Below, in pieces: positions 14,616-23,837 of a stretch of DNA of 27,124 nucleotides. Below the pieces are notes generated by a model. That model worked only from the letters and a program-made list of their open reading frames with translations. It did not search any database and was not told the origin of the DNA. The translations under genes and the position numbers were made by a program. How positions within the stretch are numbered: the stretch's first letter is position 1; every line of letters begins with the position of its first letter. The DNA is from a virus. The stretch lies in IMG/VR virus record IMGVR_UViG_3300020418_000037, positions 1 through 27,124 of that record. One strand, written 5' to 3'.

Positions 14616-14899
14616 ATAGATTAAACTATCAAGAAGCAGTAGAGAATATTGCTTTTACATTAAAACTTGCATCAAGAGGTACACCTTTTGTTGTAGAATG
14701 CCCAGAGGGAAACGTATTGATTACCCCTGTGGCAAACAAACCATTAGAATTGGTTAATGATGAGTTACGTGAACAAGAAAAGGCAGCAGGTTATCACAAC
14801 GGACCTCTACCTATGCCTGGTGTGAATCTACCTCATCAACACGAAGTAGCAGCATTCGCAAGGGAGGAAACTCAACGTGCTTTCAAAGACATTTCTTGA
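14612..14899 (+). CDS. 95-aa protein, unknown
   Basis: The ATG at 14612 overlaps the previous TGA (ATGA), so I prefer it over the in-frame TTG at 14597. The 95-aa product starts MNRLNYQEAVENIAFTLKL, has a central strand segment (PFVVECPEGNVLITPV), a Gly/Pro-rich loop and a helical end (HEVAAFAREETQRAFKDIS). Its last 23 bases overlap the first CpeT gene, including that gene's strong ribosome binding site. No family was recognised. Confidence 0.75.
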   Translation: MNRLNYQEAVENIAFTLKLASRGTPFVVECPEGNVLITPVANKPLELVNDELREQEKAAGYHNGPLPMPGVNLPHQHEVAAFAREETQRAFKDIS

Positions 14900-15317
14900 C
14901 TTAATTTGTCATAAGTGGGATAATTTGCAGCAAGCACAGTGCTGGCCAAATGAATTTGCACACGTCCATTATGATTGGTGGATGGATAACGGTATATTAC
15001 ATTCAAAGCAATGGTATGATTGGAACGGTGAAGTCTATAGACAAAGGACTCATTCATTAGAAGATGTTAATGAACACGAAATGATTCTACACATTCGTGA
15101 ATCAAAAATGCATCTAGTATTCAAGACAGACGATGAAGGATCACCAGGTCTTATAGGATTGACACCACCTAACTCATACAATGCAAACGGAATTAAGATA
15201 GAGACAACAATAACTTTAGATTCAGAAACATATACATCATTTGATAAAGGAACTACACCAGAAGGTGAGGTTCTCTGGGGTAAGATTCCTAGTGCTTTTG
15301 TTTTTAAACATACATAA
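14877..15317 (+). CDS. cpeT: CpeT-like phycobiliprotein lyase homologue 1
   Basis: This 146-aa protein resembles the CpeT/CpcT family of bilin lyases, which attach or shuttle phycobilins to phycobiliproteins; a cyanophage homologue (from P-HM1) is known to bind bilin. The family pattern visible is W-x4-QA...P-x-x-FAHVHYDWW, then ILHSKQWYDWNGEVYRQRTHSL (about residues 12-58), followed by beta strands with a late LWGKIPSAFVF. The start is GTG at 14877, chosen for AGGGAGG (14861-14867) nine bases upstream; it overlaps the previous gene. A second copy follows. Cellular CpeT is about 200 aa, so this is compact. Confidence 0.8.
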   Translation: MLSKTFLDLICHKWDNLQQAQCWPNEFAHVHYDWWMDNGILHSKQWYDWNGEVYRQRTHSLEDVNEHEMILHIRESKMHLVFKTDDEGSPGLIGLTPPNSYNANGIKIETTITLDSETYTSFDKGTTPEGEVLWGKIPSAFVFKHT

Positions 15318-15326
15318 TGAAGATCA

Positions 15327-15800
15327 ATGGATGAGTTTCTTGACACGCTAGTACATCACTGGCATAATCTAAGACAAGCACAATCAAGTCCTACATCATT
15401 TGCTTATGTACATTATCTTTGGTACTATGACGAGGGTGTTCTAAAAACAAAACAGTGGTACGATTACAATCCGAACGAACCTTACCGAGAACGAACCCAC
15501 AAAGTATACGAAGGTAAAGATAATACTATTATATTAGAGACAAATGATGCAGCAGATACTATTTGGACTACCAAAGCAAACGGATGGGTAGGAGTTACCG
15601 ATCCAAATTGGAAGCATCCAAAAGGTTATACTGTTAAAACTAAAGCAACTCTCGATAAAAGTGGTGTCTTTGCCACAGATGACAGAGGTTGGGATGTGCA
15701 AGGGAATTCACTCTGGGGTTCAGATAAAGGTCCGTTCGTATTTGAACAATGCATTACAAAGTCACAAGCGATTACTACATCATCAGAAATCAGGGATTAG
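15327..15800 (+). CDS. cpeT: CpeT-like phycobiliprotein lyase homologue 2
   Basis: This 157-aa protein is a paralogue of the previous gene. Its shared pattern is FLDTLVHHWHNLRQAQ, then FAYVHYLWYYD and LKTKQWYDYN, PYRERTHKVYE, and a closing LWGSDKGPFVFEQ. The two lie ten bases apart and align across their length by eye. The YRERTH motif is closer to the cellular CpeT pattern than in copy 1. Both may act on the host phycobilisome, by scavenging or attaching bilins, or by keeping light harvesting running; substrate and division of labour are unknown. The last 52 bases overlap the next small gene. Confidence 0.8.
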   Translation: MDEFLDTLVHHWHNLRQAQSSPTSFAYVHYLWYYDEGVLKTKQWYDYNPNEPYRERTHKVYEGKDNTIILETNDAADTIWTTKANGWVGVTDPNWKHPKGYTVKTKATLDKSGVFATDDRGWDVQGNSLWGSDKGPFVFEQCITKSQAITTSSEIRD

Positions 15801-16003
15801 TAAAACTATACTTCATTAATGGAGTAGCATTTACATTTGAAGAGATTGATAATCCTTCTCAAGAATTAATAGAAGAATGCGAGAATAAAATAACTTATAG
15901 AATGGAAGATTTGTACCATAATTCACAGTATTTAATTATGGAACAGTGCCATCCTCTACTGTTTGAAATGGAAGAACTGTGTGAAGGTGAAATCCCTTAT
16001 TAA
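15749..16003 (+). CDS. Small acidic protein (84 aa), unknown
   Basis: An ATG at 15749 inside the end of CpeT copy 2 gives 84 residues, with a Tyr/Ile-rich start, the core LVKLYFINGVAFTFEEIDN and an acidic helical end (EEMELC-type, ending GEIPY). The 52-base overlap and the lack of a good Shine-Dalgarno sequence make the start uncertain; translation may begin later. No family recognised. The stop is followed directly by an inverted repeat and the late promoter. Confidence 0.6.
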   Translation: MHYKVTSDYYIIRNQGLVKLYFINGVAFTFEEIDNPSQELIEECENKITYRMEDLYHNSQYLIMEQCHPLLFEMEELCEGEIPY

Positions 16004-16024
16004 TACCAAGGTTGAAAGTGGTAT
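16003..16024 (+). repeat. Inverted repeat overlapping a late promoter
   Basis: ATACCA (16003-16008) and TGGTAT (16019-16024) form a six-pair stem with a 10-base loop directly after the stop codon of the preceding gene. Its right arm overlaps the first bases of TATAAATA at 16022-16029. It could be a weak transcript end for the cassette, but there is no T tract in the usual place. Confidence 0.4.
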
Positions 16025-16029
16025 AAATA
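16022..16029 (+). promoter_or_regulatory. T4-type late promoter TATAAATA
   Basis: An exact TATAAATA lies 36 bases before the GTG start of the 441-aa structural gene. It marks the return from the auxiliary cassette to late virion genes. Confidence 0.72.
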
Positions 16030-16057
16030 AAACTGTATCAAATAGTGTGCAGAGTTA

Positions 16058-17383
16058 GTGGGAACAAAAAGAATTTCACAATTAGACACTTTGGCAGACG
16101 GAGTATTGACAGGTGAAGCGATTCTTCCTGTTGTTATTTCAGATCCCCTGATTCCTAACCGAAAAGCGAAGATCAATCAGATATTCAAAGGTGTAGGAGC
16201 AGGTAGTCAGTCACAGCCTGGTCTATGCTTCGACTTGGACAGGGACACAGGTCTCTACCAAGATTCGTATAATGAGTTGGGTATTGCATTCGGTACATCA
16301 TCGATGTACTATAAAAAGCAAGACAACGCAGATGGTAGTGCCACGATCAGATTGATCGCAGGTGACACTACATCGTCTAATGTGAACATCGATATGAGAC
16401 CACAGGGTTCTGGTAAGTTCCTTGTTAACGGTCCTGCTGAGTTCCAAGACACCAACTTCTTCCTTGCTGACGATCAGAACCCTGATAAGAAAGCGAAGTT
16501 TGAAATCTCTGGTGTATCAACTGGAGCAGGTATTAGATCATTTGCTCTACCAAGCACAGGTAGTTTTACATCTACAACTCTGGTAGGTAATGACACCTCA
16601 CAGACTTTAAGTAATAAGACTATTATCATTCAAGATGGTAACTTCCAGATCGTTGGTTCATCTAACTCTGGTAAAATTGCTTTATTTGAAACTGACTCTT
16701 GGGAAGCACCTGTAACTCACATCTATAGATTGCCTGACTATGGTACTTCGGCATCACAGTCAACTATCATTGATACTATTACTGAGCAGAATATCAGTAA
16801 TAAGAACCTGATTAATCCCTCTATTTCTAATATTGCATCGGGAGATCCAGAGAACCCAACTCCAAAAGTTACGTTCTTATCTGGTGATCTAACATCAGAT
16901 CGTATTGTTACTTTCCCTGACCAATCACTAGAAGTTGCAGGTACTGAAGCAACTCAGATTTTCAAGAACAAAGACTACGCTGACGCTAGGTTTGCAGACG
17001 CAACTGACGTTACTAAACGTATTCTATTTGACTTATCTGGTTTACCAGGTGCTACAATCCTACGCTATGCATTTCCACATCAGTTGTTGAATGTATCACT
17101 AGGAAACAACAACACACTTGTTACAGAACTTGCACAACAGGTGTTGGATAATAAATCCATTAGATCATTGAAGTTGGTTGATGAAGAGAACGATCAGAAC
17201 CAAATTCATTTCGACCTAAGTAATATCGAAGGAACTAAGTCAATTAGTTTCCCGAACGCAAGTGCAACACTATTATCTACTGAAAACGTCGGCACCTTGG
17301 GTGTTAGTTTCGGTGGTGAAATTTCTGCTCCTGACTTTGGTGGCAGACTCAGACTTACAAATCATTTCTTCGCAGGATTCTAA
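16058..17383 (+). CDS. Repetitive structural protein (441 aa)
   Basis: This starts with GTG at 16058, 36 bases downstream of TATAAATA, and no nearby ATG suits it. The N-terminus is the motif GTKRISQLDTL, which I recall at the start of cyanophage fibre or structural proteins. From about residue 134 to 410 there are about five imperfect repeats of 55-65 residues: each has a strand segment such as KAKFEISG, RILFDLSG or QIHFDLSN, then a (F/L)P turn and an SNKTI-, SNKNL- or DNKSI-type end. This is a beta-rich fibre or decoration protein. It could be a tail fibre or a whisker; no T4 number can be given. Confidence 0.75.
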   Translation: MGTKRISQLDTLADGVLTGEAILPVVISDPLIPNRKAKINQIFKGVGAGSQSQPGLCFDLDRDTGLYQDSYNELGIAFGTSSMYYKKQDNADGSATIRLIAGDTTSSNVNIDMRPQGSGKFLVNGPAEFQDTNFFLADDQNPDKKAKFEISGVSTGAGIRSFALPSTGSFTSTTLVGNDTSQTLSNKTIIIQDGNFQIVGSSNSGKIALFETDSWEAPVTHIYRLPDYGTSASQSTIIDTITEQNISNKNLINPSISNIASGDPENPTPKVTFLSGDLTSDRIVTFPDQSLEVAGTEATQIFKNKDYADARFADATDVTKRILFDLSGLPGATILRYAFPHQLLNVSLGNNNTLVTELAQQVLDNKSIRSLKLVDEENDQNQIHFDLSNIEGTKSISFPNASATLLSTENVGTLGVSFGGEISAPDFGGRLRLTNHFFAGF

Positions 17384-17386
17384 AAA

Positions 17387-19336
17387 ATGGCAGCAGGAAG
17401 ACTAGCAGCATTATCTCCAGGAGCAACAACAGCATCCGTATTGTATTCTACTGACGTAGACACGACAGCGAGTACAGTATTACACGTTACAGAGAGAGGT
17501 AACTCAGCAGCTACATACCGTGTTGGTCACAAAGACTATACACAAGTTTTAACTTTGGATGCAAATACATATAAATTCGAAAGGGGAAACCCAGTATCTA
17601 ACTATAAGATTCAGATCGCACCTGGTATCACAAGAGGTAATGCAACACCTGGTTTAGCAGTTTCATCAGACGACACAGCAAAGAAAGCGAAGATTCTTGA
17701 TGCATATGTCGCTACAGGAACTATTACAAACTACGTTAAAGTGTTGACATATAGTTCTGTTGGTACTAACGCTGCTGGACAAACTGGAACATTCCAAGGT
17801 GGAGAGACTATCACAGGTGGAACTTCTGCTCTTACTGCAACCTTCAGAGGAGCAGGAACTGGTGGTGCTATGAACATCGAGATCGATGATATCACTACAG
17901 GTGCAACATCACTTAAAATTGTAAACGGATCAGCAGTTGAAGTTGGTGGATCAGCAACAGCACATTATTTCGTGCTTGATCAGACACCTGCGACAGGTTA
18001 TGCTACTGAAATTCTACAGACAACTACATCGCTAACTTTCTATTCAGGTACTACAGGTGGTGCTACTGTTGGAGTTACACGTGGACTGTTTGGAACTACA
18101 GCAGGTCCTCATAGAGCAGGTCAGAACGTTAATTTATATACAGATCAAGCAACTACAACAACACTAAACACTGGTGGAGCACAGTTGGCAGCAGGTGCTA
18201 CGACTGTTCCTGTTGTTGATGGTACACAGATCGTTTCTGGTCAGTATTTTAGAATTGGAAACGAGATTCTACTTGCTACTACCGTTCTTGCTAATGACGT
18301 TACAGTTGCACGTGGACAGTGGGGAACTACTGACGCTGCACATAACGATGGATCTACAGTCACTCCTATGACTCAATCTGCAAACCAAGGATTATTCCAA
18401 TGGTTTGACACTTCTGAGACATTAACAGGTGGTACATCAAACGCAACTGTTGACACACAGTTCACTGCTACATCAAGTGCTTTATTCACTACTGGATTTG
18501 TTTGGGGAACCACATCTGGACAAGAGGTAGTACCTTCTGAATTCACAATGGATGTGGATCGTACTTATTTGTTTGATCAGGCAGACTCAAGTAACACAGG
18601 ACTACCACTAAGATTCTCAGATACACAGGAAGGAACTGGTGCTGCTGTACCAGGTACTGAATACACGATTGGTGTTACAAAGACAGGTACTGCTGGTACT
18701 GATGGAACGATTCAAATTATTCCAACCAGTAACACACCAAACCCACTGTATTACTATGCTGAAGGTGTACCGTCTACAGTTGGACAAACCAGTTATTCAA
18801 GTGGTGTTCAGGTAGTTCAGGATCCTATCTTCACAGAGATTTTCCTCTATGATGTAGATGGTACTTGGATTACTGGTGATACATTTAGTATTGGTACTGC
18901 ATCACAAACTGTTGGTACAGTAACAGGTGGTAAGTATGGTCACGTCGCTAAATGGAGTGGATCTGATCTATATGTAACACTTGGAGCTGGATCTGCTGCC
19001 TTTGCAGGTACAGATACATTTGTAGATACACCAAGAGAACAAGGAGCAGATAGAAATACTGCTACTGTTAGTTCCGTAACTGCTGCAACTGATCTTGAGA
19101 CAGCAGATTATATTTTCTATGATTATGCTATTGGTGCAAATAGCACTAACGAACACAAAGGTGTTGTGGTCGGTCCTAATTCACATTTAATTGTATACGC
19201 ATCCTCTGCAAATGTTTCATTCCAAGTCAATGGATTTGAAAATACAGTGAATGATTATACTTCTGTACATTATACACAAGCAGATGCTGGTGGAGCTGGT
19301 GGTGGAGGAGGAGCTGGAGCACCTGGAGCACCCTAA
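17387..19336 (+). CDS. Beta-rich structural protein (649 aa) with Gly/Ala tail
   Basis: This starts four bases after the 441-aa gene, so it is likely in the same transcript. It is Thr/Gly/Ala-rich and beta-rich. The modules (V/T)-R-G-x-x-G-T-T-x-x-x-H occur twice (near residues 228-250 and 300-325), and G-G-E/T-x-(I/L)-T-G-G-T-S occurs twice (near residues 140 and 345). Such modules are common in phage fibre and baseplate-edge proteins. The C-terminus is a low-complexity Gly/Ala/Pro tail. I regard it as a virion structural protein; I cannot map it to a particular T4 gene. Confidence 0.7.
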   Translation: MAAGRLAALSPGATTASVLYSTDVDTTASTVLHVTERGNSAATYRVGHKDYTQVLTLDANTYKFERGNPVSNYKIQIAPGITRGNATPGLAVSSDDTAKKAKILDAYVATGTITNYVKVLTYSSVGTNAAGQTGTFQGGETITGGTSALTATFRGAGTGGAMNIEIDDITTGATSLKIVNGSAVEVGGSATAHYFVLDQTPATGYATEILQTTTSLTFYSGTTGGATVGVTRGLFGTTAGPHRAGQNVNLYTDQATTTTLNTGGAQLAAGATTVPVVDGTQIVSGQYFRIGNEILLATTVLANDVTVARGQWGTTDAAHNDGSTVTPMTQSANQGLFQWFDTSETLTGGTSNATVDTQFTATSSALFTTGFVWGTTSGQEVVPSEFTMDVDRTYLFDQADSSNTGLPLRFSDTQEGTGAAVPGTEYTIGVTKTGTAGTDGTIQIIPTSNTPNPLYYYAEGVPSTVGQTSYSSGVQVVQDPIFTEIFLYDVDGTWITGDTFSIGTASQTVGTVTGGKYGHVAKWSGSDLYVTLGAGSAAFAGTDTFVDTPREQGADRNTATVSSVTAATDLETADYIFYDYAIGANSTNEHKGVVVGPNSHLIVYASSANVSFQVNGFENTVNDYTSVHYTQADAGGAGGGGGAGAPGAP

Positions 19337-19347
19337 TCCATAACGAC

Positions 19348-19357
19348 ATCTAAATAG
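19348..19357 (+). promoter_or_regulatory. Late-promoter-like ATCTAAATAG
   Basis: This is the second of three copies of the same ten bases, 30 bases before the start at 19378 and in the 41-base gap after the 649-aa gene. The sequence CTAAATA differs from the late core TATAAATA by its first bases. Confidence 0.45.
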
Positions 19358-19377
19358 ACACAAGAGGATACTAGAGA

Positions 19378-22300
19378 ATGGCACTAACCCGTCTAAAGAA
19401 TATTATCACGTCGAGGACTGGTCGTATTATATACGTCAACCCCGACGACTTTGACGCATCTGATGCATATGATAACCGAGGTAACTCGGCACTACGTCCA
19501 TTCAAGACATTGCAACGAGCATTTCTTGAAGTGGCAAGGTTCTCTTATCGTGTTGGTTTGAGTAATGACGAATTTGATGCTTTCAGTATATACCTATATC
19601 CTTCAGAGTATGTTTTAGATAATAGACCAGGTACAAACTTATATTCAGAGATCACACCATTTGACGAGAATACAAATTTTGATCTCACTTCTCCTAACAA
19701 TATCCTATACAAATTCAACTCCGTAAACGGTGGAATCATCGTTCCAAGGGGTTGTTCTGTTGTTGGGTCTGACCTTAGAAGAACTAAGATCATTCCTAAG
19801 TACGTACCATATCCTACACTACAGGCATCACTAGGAATTACATCAGCTAACGAACCTGCAACAACTGCTATCTTTAGACTTACTGGTGGTACATATTTCT
19901 GGCAGATGTCATTTTTTGACGGTGACAACAATGGAGTTTACTACCGTCCTGACGTAGTTGATACCATTGCACCTAACTTCTCACACCATAAGATTACTTG
20001 TTTTGAATATGCTAATAATGATGACCTAGATTTATACTATCAAAAGATTTCAAAGGCATACGCTACAATTCCTGATACCTCTGGTACTATCGCTCAAGAC
20101 CAATTACAGGCAAGAGTTGAAGAGAACAGAATTGTCGGTCCGATCTCCGATGAATTCAGAGTTTCTCAGATTATCAGAAATGGACAAACCGCCACAGCTT
20201 TCACAGTTGATATCCAAGATAACCCAAGCAACCACGGATTCTCCGTGGGTGTCGCTGTTAATATTTCTGGGGTTACTGGTCCTACTGAGACTGACTCTAA
20301 CCTCTATAATGGCTCCTTCTTGGTAACGTCAGCACAAGGTAACCAGTTCACATATCAGATGTCAGCAGAACCTAGTGGTAACGCTATTGGTTCAAACGTT
20401 CTTGTTAAGGTTGAGATTGATACAGTTGACTCAGCATCACCTTACGTGTTTAACAACTCCTTACGTTCTGTATGGGGAATCAACGGTATGCACGCTGATG
20501 GTTCACAAGCAACTGGTTTCAAATCAATGGTTGTTGCTCAGTTCACTGGTATCTCACTACAGAAAGACGATAGAGCATTTGTTTTATATAACCCATCAAC
20601 AGGTAACTACGAAGCACAGGCAGCAGGTTCAGGTGCACACATTAATGGACTATGTAAATATAGAAAAGGATGGAGACACAGACATATCTTTGCATCAAAC
20701 GACGCTTTCATTCAGGTCGTTTCGGTGTTCGCTGTTGGATTTGGTGATCACTTCTTTAGTAAATCAGGTGGTGACCTTTCAATTACTAACTCTAACTCAA
20801 ACTTTGGTAACACATCACTTAGATCAACAGGATTTAAAGCAGCAGCATTTACCAAGGATAAAGCAGGTCAGTTAACACATATCATTCCACCTAAGAGTAT
20901 TGAAGACGTACCAGAGATCTCTATCAACTGGGTTACATTTGATATTTCTAAGATCAGAGCAGCAGCAGACCCAACTAAGTTATATCTCTATGGTTATACA
21001 AATGAAAATGCAAAACCACCTTCAAAGATTCAAGGTTACACTGTAGGTGCTCGTAGAGATTCACCCACATTACCTGACAAGATTAACGTGTTGTTGATCG
21101 CTTCAGGTGCACAGCAACCCACAACTCACACTGCAAAGATAGATCCTTCAGGACCTGACGTTACAGGTACATCACCTGGTGACGATGCTTCACCTATTAA
21201 GTTTGATCCTAACCAGTCTAACTGGTATCTACAGGTTGATTCAAACCAGAACGACATCTATACCACACTGATCGCTAACTCACAATATCAGAACTTAGGA
21301 TTCACACCTACATCATTCATCAGACGAGTACCAGATGCAAGAGACCTTAAGGATAGAATTTACAGATTTAGATATGTGTTGGACAAGGATGCGTTCCCGA
21401 TTCCTAGAGAACCCATTACTGGTTTCGTATTACAACCTAGATCTTCAGAGACTAACTCACCTGCATATGACAAGACATACTACATCTATGAAGTAGAAAT
21501 ATTCCAGACATTTGAACGTGGTGTTAAAGATGGTATCTATTATCTTTCAATACTTAATGCTTCAGTAGCACCTGCAACTTCAAACTTTGATGACTTTGCG
21601 TTCTCACAGTATGCAGTGGACATTTATCCTACATTTGACAGAGACAACCCAGTTGCTGACCCTGCTGCTGCGGTATCTATTGCAGACAATGACATCCTTG
21701 GTAAGGTTACCACAACTGACGGTGCACAGCCCCAAGCGAACGAAGATACTAAACTTTCTATTACAAGAGAGACTGCACAGTTCTTCCTATTAGAACAGGA
21801 AAACAACTTAGGATACAATACTACGAGTAACACATTGAACAGTGTGGTAGTTACTGCAAGACTTGGAGATGAAGAGGAAAGAAAAGTTGCACTTAAATTG
21901 AACGCTGATAACTCTGTTGCACCACTGTTAGTTGAGTTACGAAGGTACTCAATTCTCAGAGCATCAGGTCATACGTTTGAATATCTTGGTTTCGGACCTG
22001 GTAACTACTCGACTGCATTCCCATCCACACAGGTGGAAGTGTTATCACCCACACAGGTTCGACTGTCACAGTCACTTAAAGAATCTGCGGGTGTTGCATA
22101 TTATTCTGGTGTTAACAGTGATGGTGAACTATACGTTGGTAACCAGGTTATTAACCCGATTACTGGTCAGATCACCAACGAGGATATTGCACAGTTAAAC
22201 GTTGTTGGTGAAGAGGGAACCACGATCCAAACATTCAGTGAAGTCGTTCTGACTGATAAACTGACTGTTATTGGTGGTGCATCTAACCAGTTAGAATCTG

Positions 22301-22953
22301 TGTTCTCAGGTCCTGTTACTTTCCAAAAGCGAATCAATGCTCAGGAAAATATTCAGACATTGAAGTTAACATATGCCAACGATGATGGAACTGTACTAAA
22401 GCAGTCGTTCCTAGCAGAAGATGATGGCACAGGTCAACCAGATATTGATTCGTCATTAGCATTTAATGATGGCGATATTATCTATAACATTGATTGGCAA
22501 GCTGGTGATTCATTAGGATGGATTTATGATACAGGTATCTGGTATAAGTTTGGTTTGACAGATACTACACCTATTACTGCACGTAGGTTCTCAGGTGTTA
22601 CTAACTATGGTATTGGTATGGCTCCAGACGCATCCAACAGGATGAAGATTGCTGGTAATACTTACATTAACGGTAACTTAGATGTTACTGGTAGGTATGG
22701 TTGCCAAGACAAGTATACACTTGCAACTGGTATTGCTAACAACAATAACGGTGTTATCTACAATGGTAATGGATCTACAACTTCCTTTGCTATTTCACCA
22801 GGTCATACAAGTTATTCTGTATTGGTATTTAATAATGGTGTTGCACAGATTCCTGGTGTTGACTATCAGGTATCAGGTAACGCAGTTGACTTCTCTATTA
22901 GTACACCACCTGCAACAGGGTCGGTTATTCACATAAGAGAACAGGTTATCTAA
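19378..22953 (+). CDS. Large virion structural/fibre protein (1191 aa)
   Basis: This is the largest gene of the window. The N-terminal part (1-90) has RTGRIIYVNPDDFDASD and NSALRPFKTLQRAFLEVARFSYRVG, followed by the beta-helix-like segments ILYKFNSVNGGIIVPRGCSVVGSDLRRTKI; the pattern suggests a pectin-lyase-type beta helix. The middle is mixed beta. The C-terminus repeats a known fibre ending: SYSVLVFNNGVAQIPGVDYQ, then VIHIREQVI. Cyanomyoviruses encode such large structural proteins near their fibre genes. It may be a baseplate-periphery or proximal fibre protein, or a spike with enzyme activity. The fibre/structural call is good, the exact role is not. Confidence 0.75.
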   Translation: MALTRLKNIITSRTGRIIYVNPDDFDASDAYDNRGNSALRPFKTLQRAFLEVARFSYRVGLSNDEFDAFSIYLYPSEYVLDNRPGTNLYSEITPFDENTNFDLTSPNNILYKFNSVNGGIIVPRGCSVVGSDLRRTKIIPKYVPYPTLQASLGITSANEPATTAIFRLTGGTYFWQMSFFDGDNNGVYYRPDVVDTIAPNFSHHKITCFEYANNDDLDLYYQKISKAYATIPDTSGTIAQDQLQARVEENRIVGPISDEFRVSQIIRNGQTATAFTVDIQDNPSNHGFSVGVAVNISGVTGPTETDSNLYNGSFLVTSAQGNQFTYQMSAEPSGNAIGSNVLVKVEIDTVDSASPYVFNNSLRSVWGINGMHADGSQATGFKSMVVAQFTGISLQKDDRAFVLYNPSTGNYEAQAAGSGAHINGLCKYRKGWRHRHIFASNDAFIQVVSVFAVGFGDHFFSKSGGDLSITNSNSNFGNTSLRSTGFKAAAFTKDKAGQLTHIIPPKSIEDVPEISINWVTFDISKIRAAADPTKLYLYGYTNENAKPPSKIQGYTVGARRDSPTLPDKINVLLIASGAQQPTTHTAKIDPSGPDVTGTSPGDDASPIKFDPNQSNWYLQVDSNQNDIYTTLIANSQYQNLGFTPTSFIRRVPDARDLKDRIYRFRYVLDKDAFPIPREPITGFVLQPRSSETNSPAYDKTYYIYEVEIFQTFERGVKDGIYYLSILNASVAPATSNFDDFAFSQYAVDIYPTFDRDNPVADPAAAVSIADNDILGKVTTTDGAQPQANEDTKLSITRETAQFFLLEQENNLGYNTTSNTLNSVVVTARLGDEEERKVALKLNADNSVAPLLVELRRYSILRASGHTFEYLGFGPGNYSTAFPSTQVEVLSPTQVRLSQSLKESAGVAYYSGVNSDGELYVGNQVINPITGQITNEDIAQLNVVGEEGTTIQTFSEVVLTDKLTVIGGASNQLESVFSGPVTFQKRINAQENIQTLKLTYANDDGTVLKQSFLAEDDGTGQPDIDSSLAFNDGDIIYNIDWQAGDSLGWIYDTGIWYKFGLTDTTPITARRFSGVTNYGIGMAPDASNRMKIAGNTYINGNLDVTGRYGCQDKYTLATGIANNNNGVIYNGNGSTTSFAISPGHTSYSVLVFNNGVAQIPGVDYQVSGNAVDFSISTPPATGSVIHIREQVI

Positions 22954-22957
22954 ATAG
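22948..22957 (+). promoter_or_regulatory. Late-promoter-like ATCTAAATAG
   Basis: This third copy of the ten bases contains the stop codon region of the 1191-aa gene and lies 28 bases before the ATG at 22976. A GGGGG ribosome site follows at 22968-22972. Confidence 0.45.
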
Positions 22958-22975
22958 TTAAGATATAGGGGGCTT

Positions 22976-23833
22976 ATGTCAACCCAGATTAATGGTAATA
23001 ATATTCAAGCAACAACTAGAGGTTTAGTTGAAGCGTGGAGCATTACCGAACAATTAAATTTACCGCCACTTAACCAGAGTGCTATCAATGCACTGGGAAC
23101 GCCTGCGTTCGGAACTTTGGTCTATAACACGACTGAAGATATGGCACAGATATACAAACAGGACGCACAACAAGGAAATCCAGGTTGGACTGACGTAGGT
23201 GGAGGAGGTCCGAGTGTTGGTGAGAATAGTATTATTAGAACGAACGGAACAAATATACAAGAGAACTTAACTGTAGGTCCTGTAGCAAACGGTGGTGTTG
23301 AATTTACAAATGGATTTTCATCAGGTCCGATACAGGTAGACTCAGGATTCACAGTAACTATTGAGAACGGTGCTTCTTGGACATTACTTGGAGACGATGA
23401 CCTGTCTTTCGCACAGTTTGTTGACATCACATCTGGTCACGGAACATTCACAGGTGTATTACATTATGGATCAGAGAAAAAGACTGTAAATTTCTATCAG
23501 TCAAGTGGTACAGTCACACACGACTATGGTAACTCCAGTTATGTTTGGATAAACAAGACTGGTGGTGGTAACTTCACATTAAATCTAAACAATGTACCGT
23601 CTGACGGTGCAAATAGAATGGAATGTGATGTGATGATAAAGAACCAAGGTGGATCTGGTTATCCAACTGGTATCAATATTAATGGAACAGGTGTTGACAT
23701 CTATTGGTATAACAATAGTCAACCAGGTATGAATTATAATCACGCTATCATTTCATTTATTATTATACACACTCCAAACAATAACGAAGATATGTGGACA
23801 GTGTTTGCGAGGGAGCACGAGTTCGGTGCTTAA
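22976..23833 (+). CDS. Tail fibre-like protein (285 aa)
   Basis: The protein starts MSTQINGNNIQATTRG and has the phage-fibre pattern GTPAFGTLVYNTTEDMAQIYK, where the IYK block is followed by a Gly/Pro loop. A second block reads SGPIQVDSGFTVTIENGASWTLLGDDD (about residues 118-145), and the last third is a beta-rich domain with NWF-type aromatic residues and HAIISFIIIHT. I take it to be a fibre tip or receptor-binding protein. It lies between the large structural gene and the glycine-rich adhesin, and has the GGGGG ribosome binding site. Confidence 0.7.
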   Translation: MSTQINGNNIQATTRGLVEAWSITEQLNLPPLNQSAINALGTPAFGTLVYNTTEDMAQIYKQDAQQGNPGWTDVGGGGPSVGENSIIRTNGTNIQENLTVGPVANGGVEFTNGFSSGPIQVDSGFTVTIENGASWTLLGDDDLSFAQFVDITSGHGTFTGVLHYGSEKKTVNFYQSSGTVTHDYGNSSYVWINKTGGGNFTLNLNNVPSDGANRMECDVMIKNQGGSGYPTGININGTGVDIYWYNNSQPGMNYNHAIISFIIIHTPNNNEDMWTVFAREHEFGA

Positions 23834-23837
23834 ACTT

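Noticed and set aside
18174-18371. Small plus-strand open frame within the 649-aa gene
   Set aside because: It is a shifted frame of a clear structural gene; no start signal or recognisable features.
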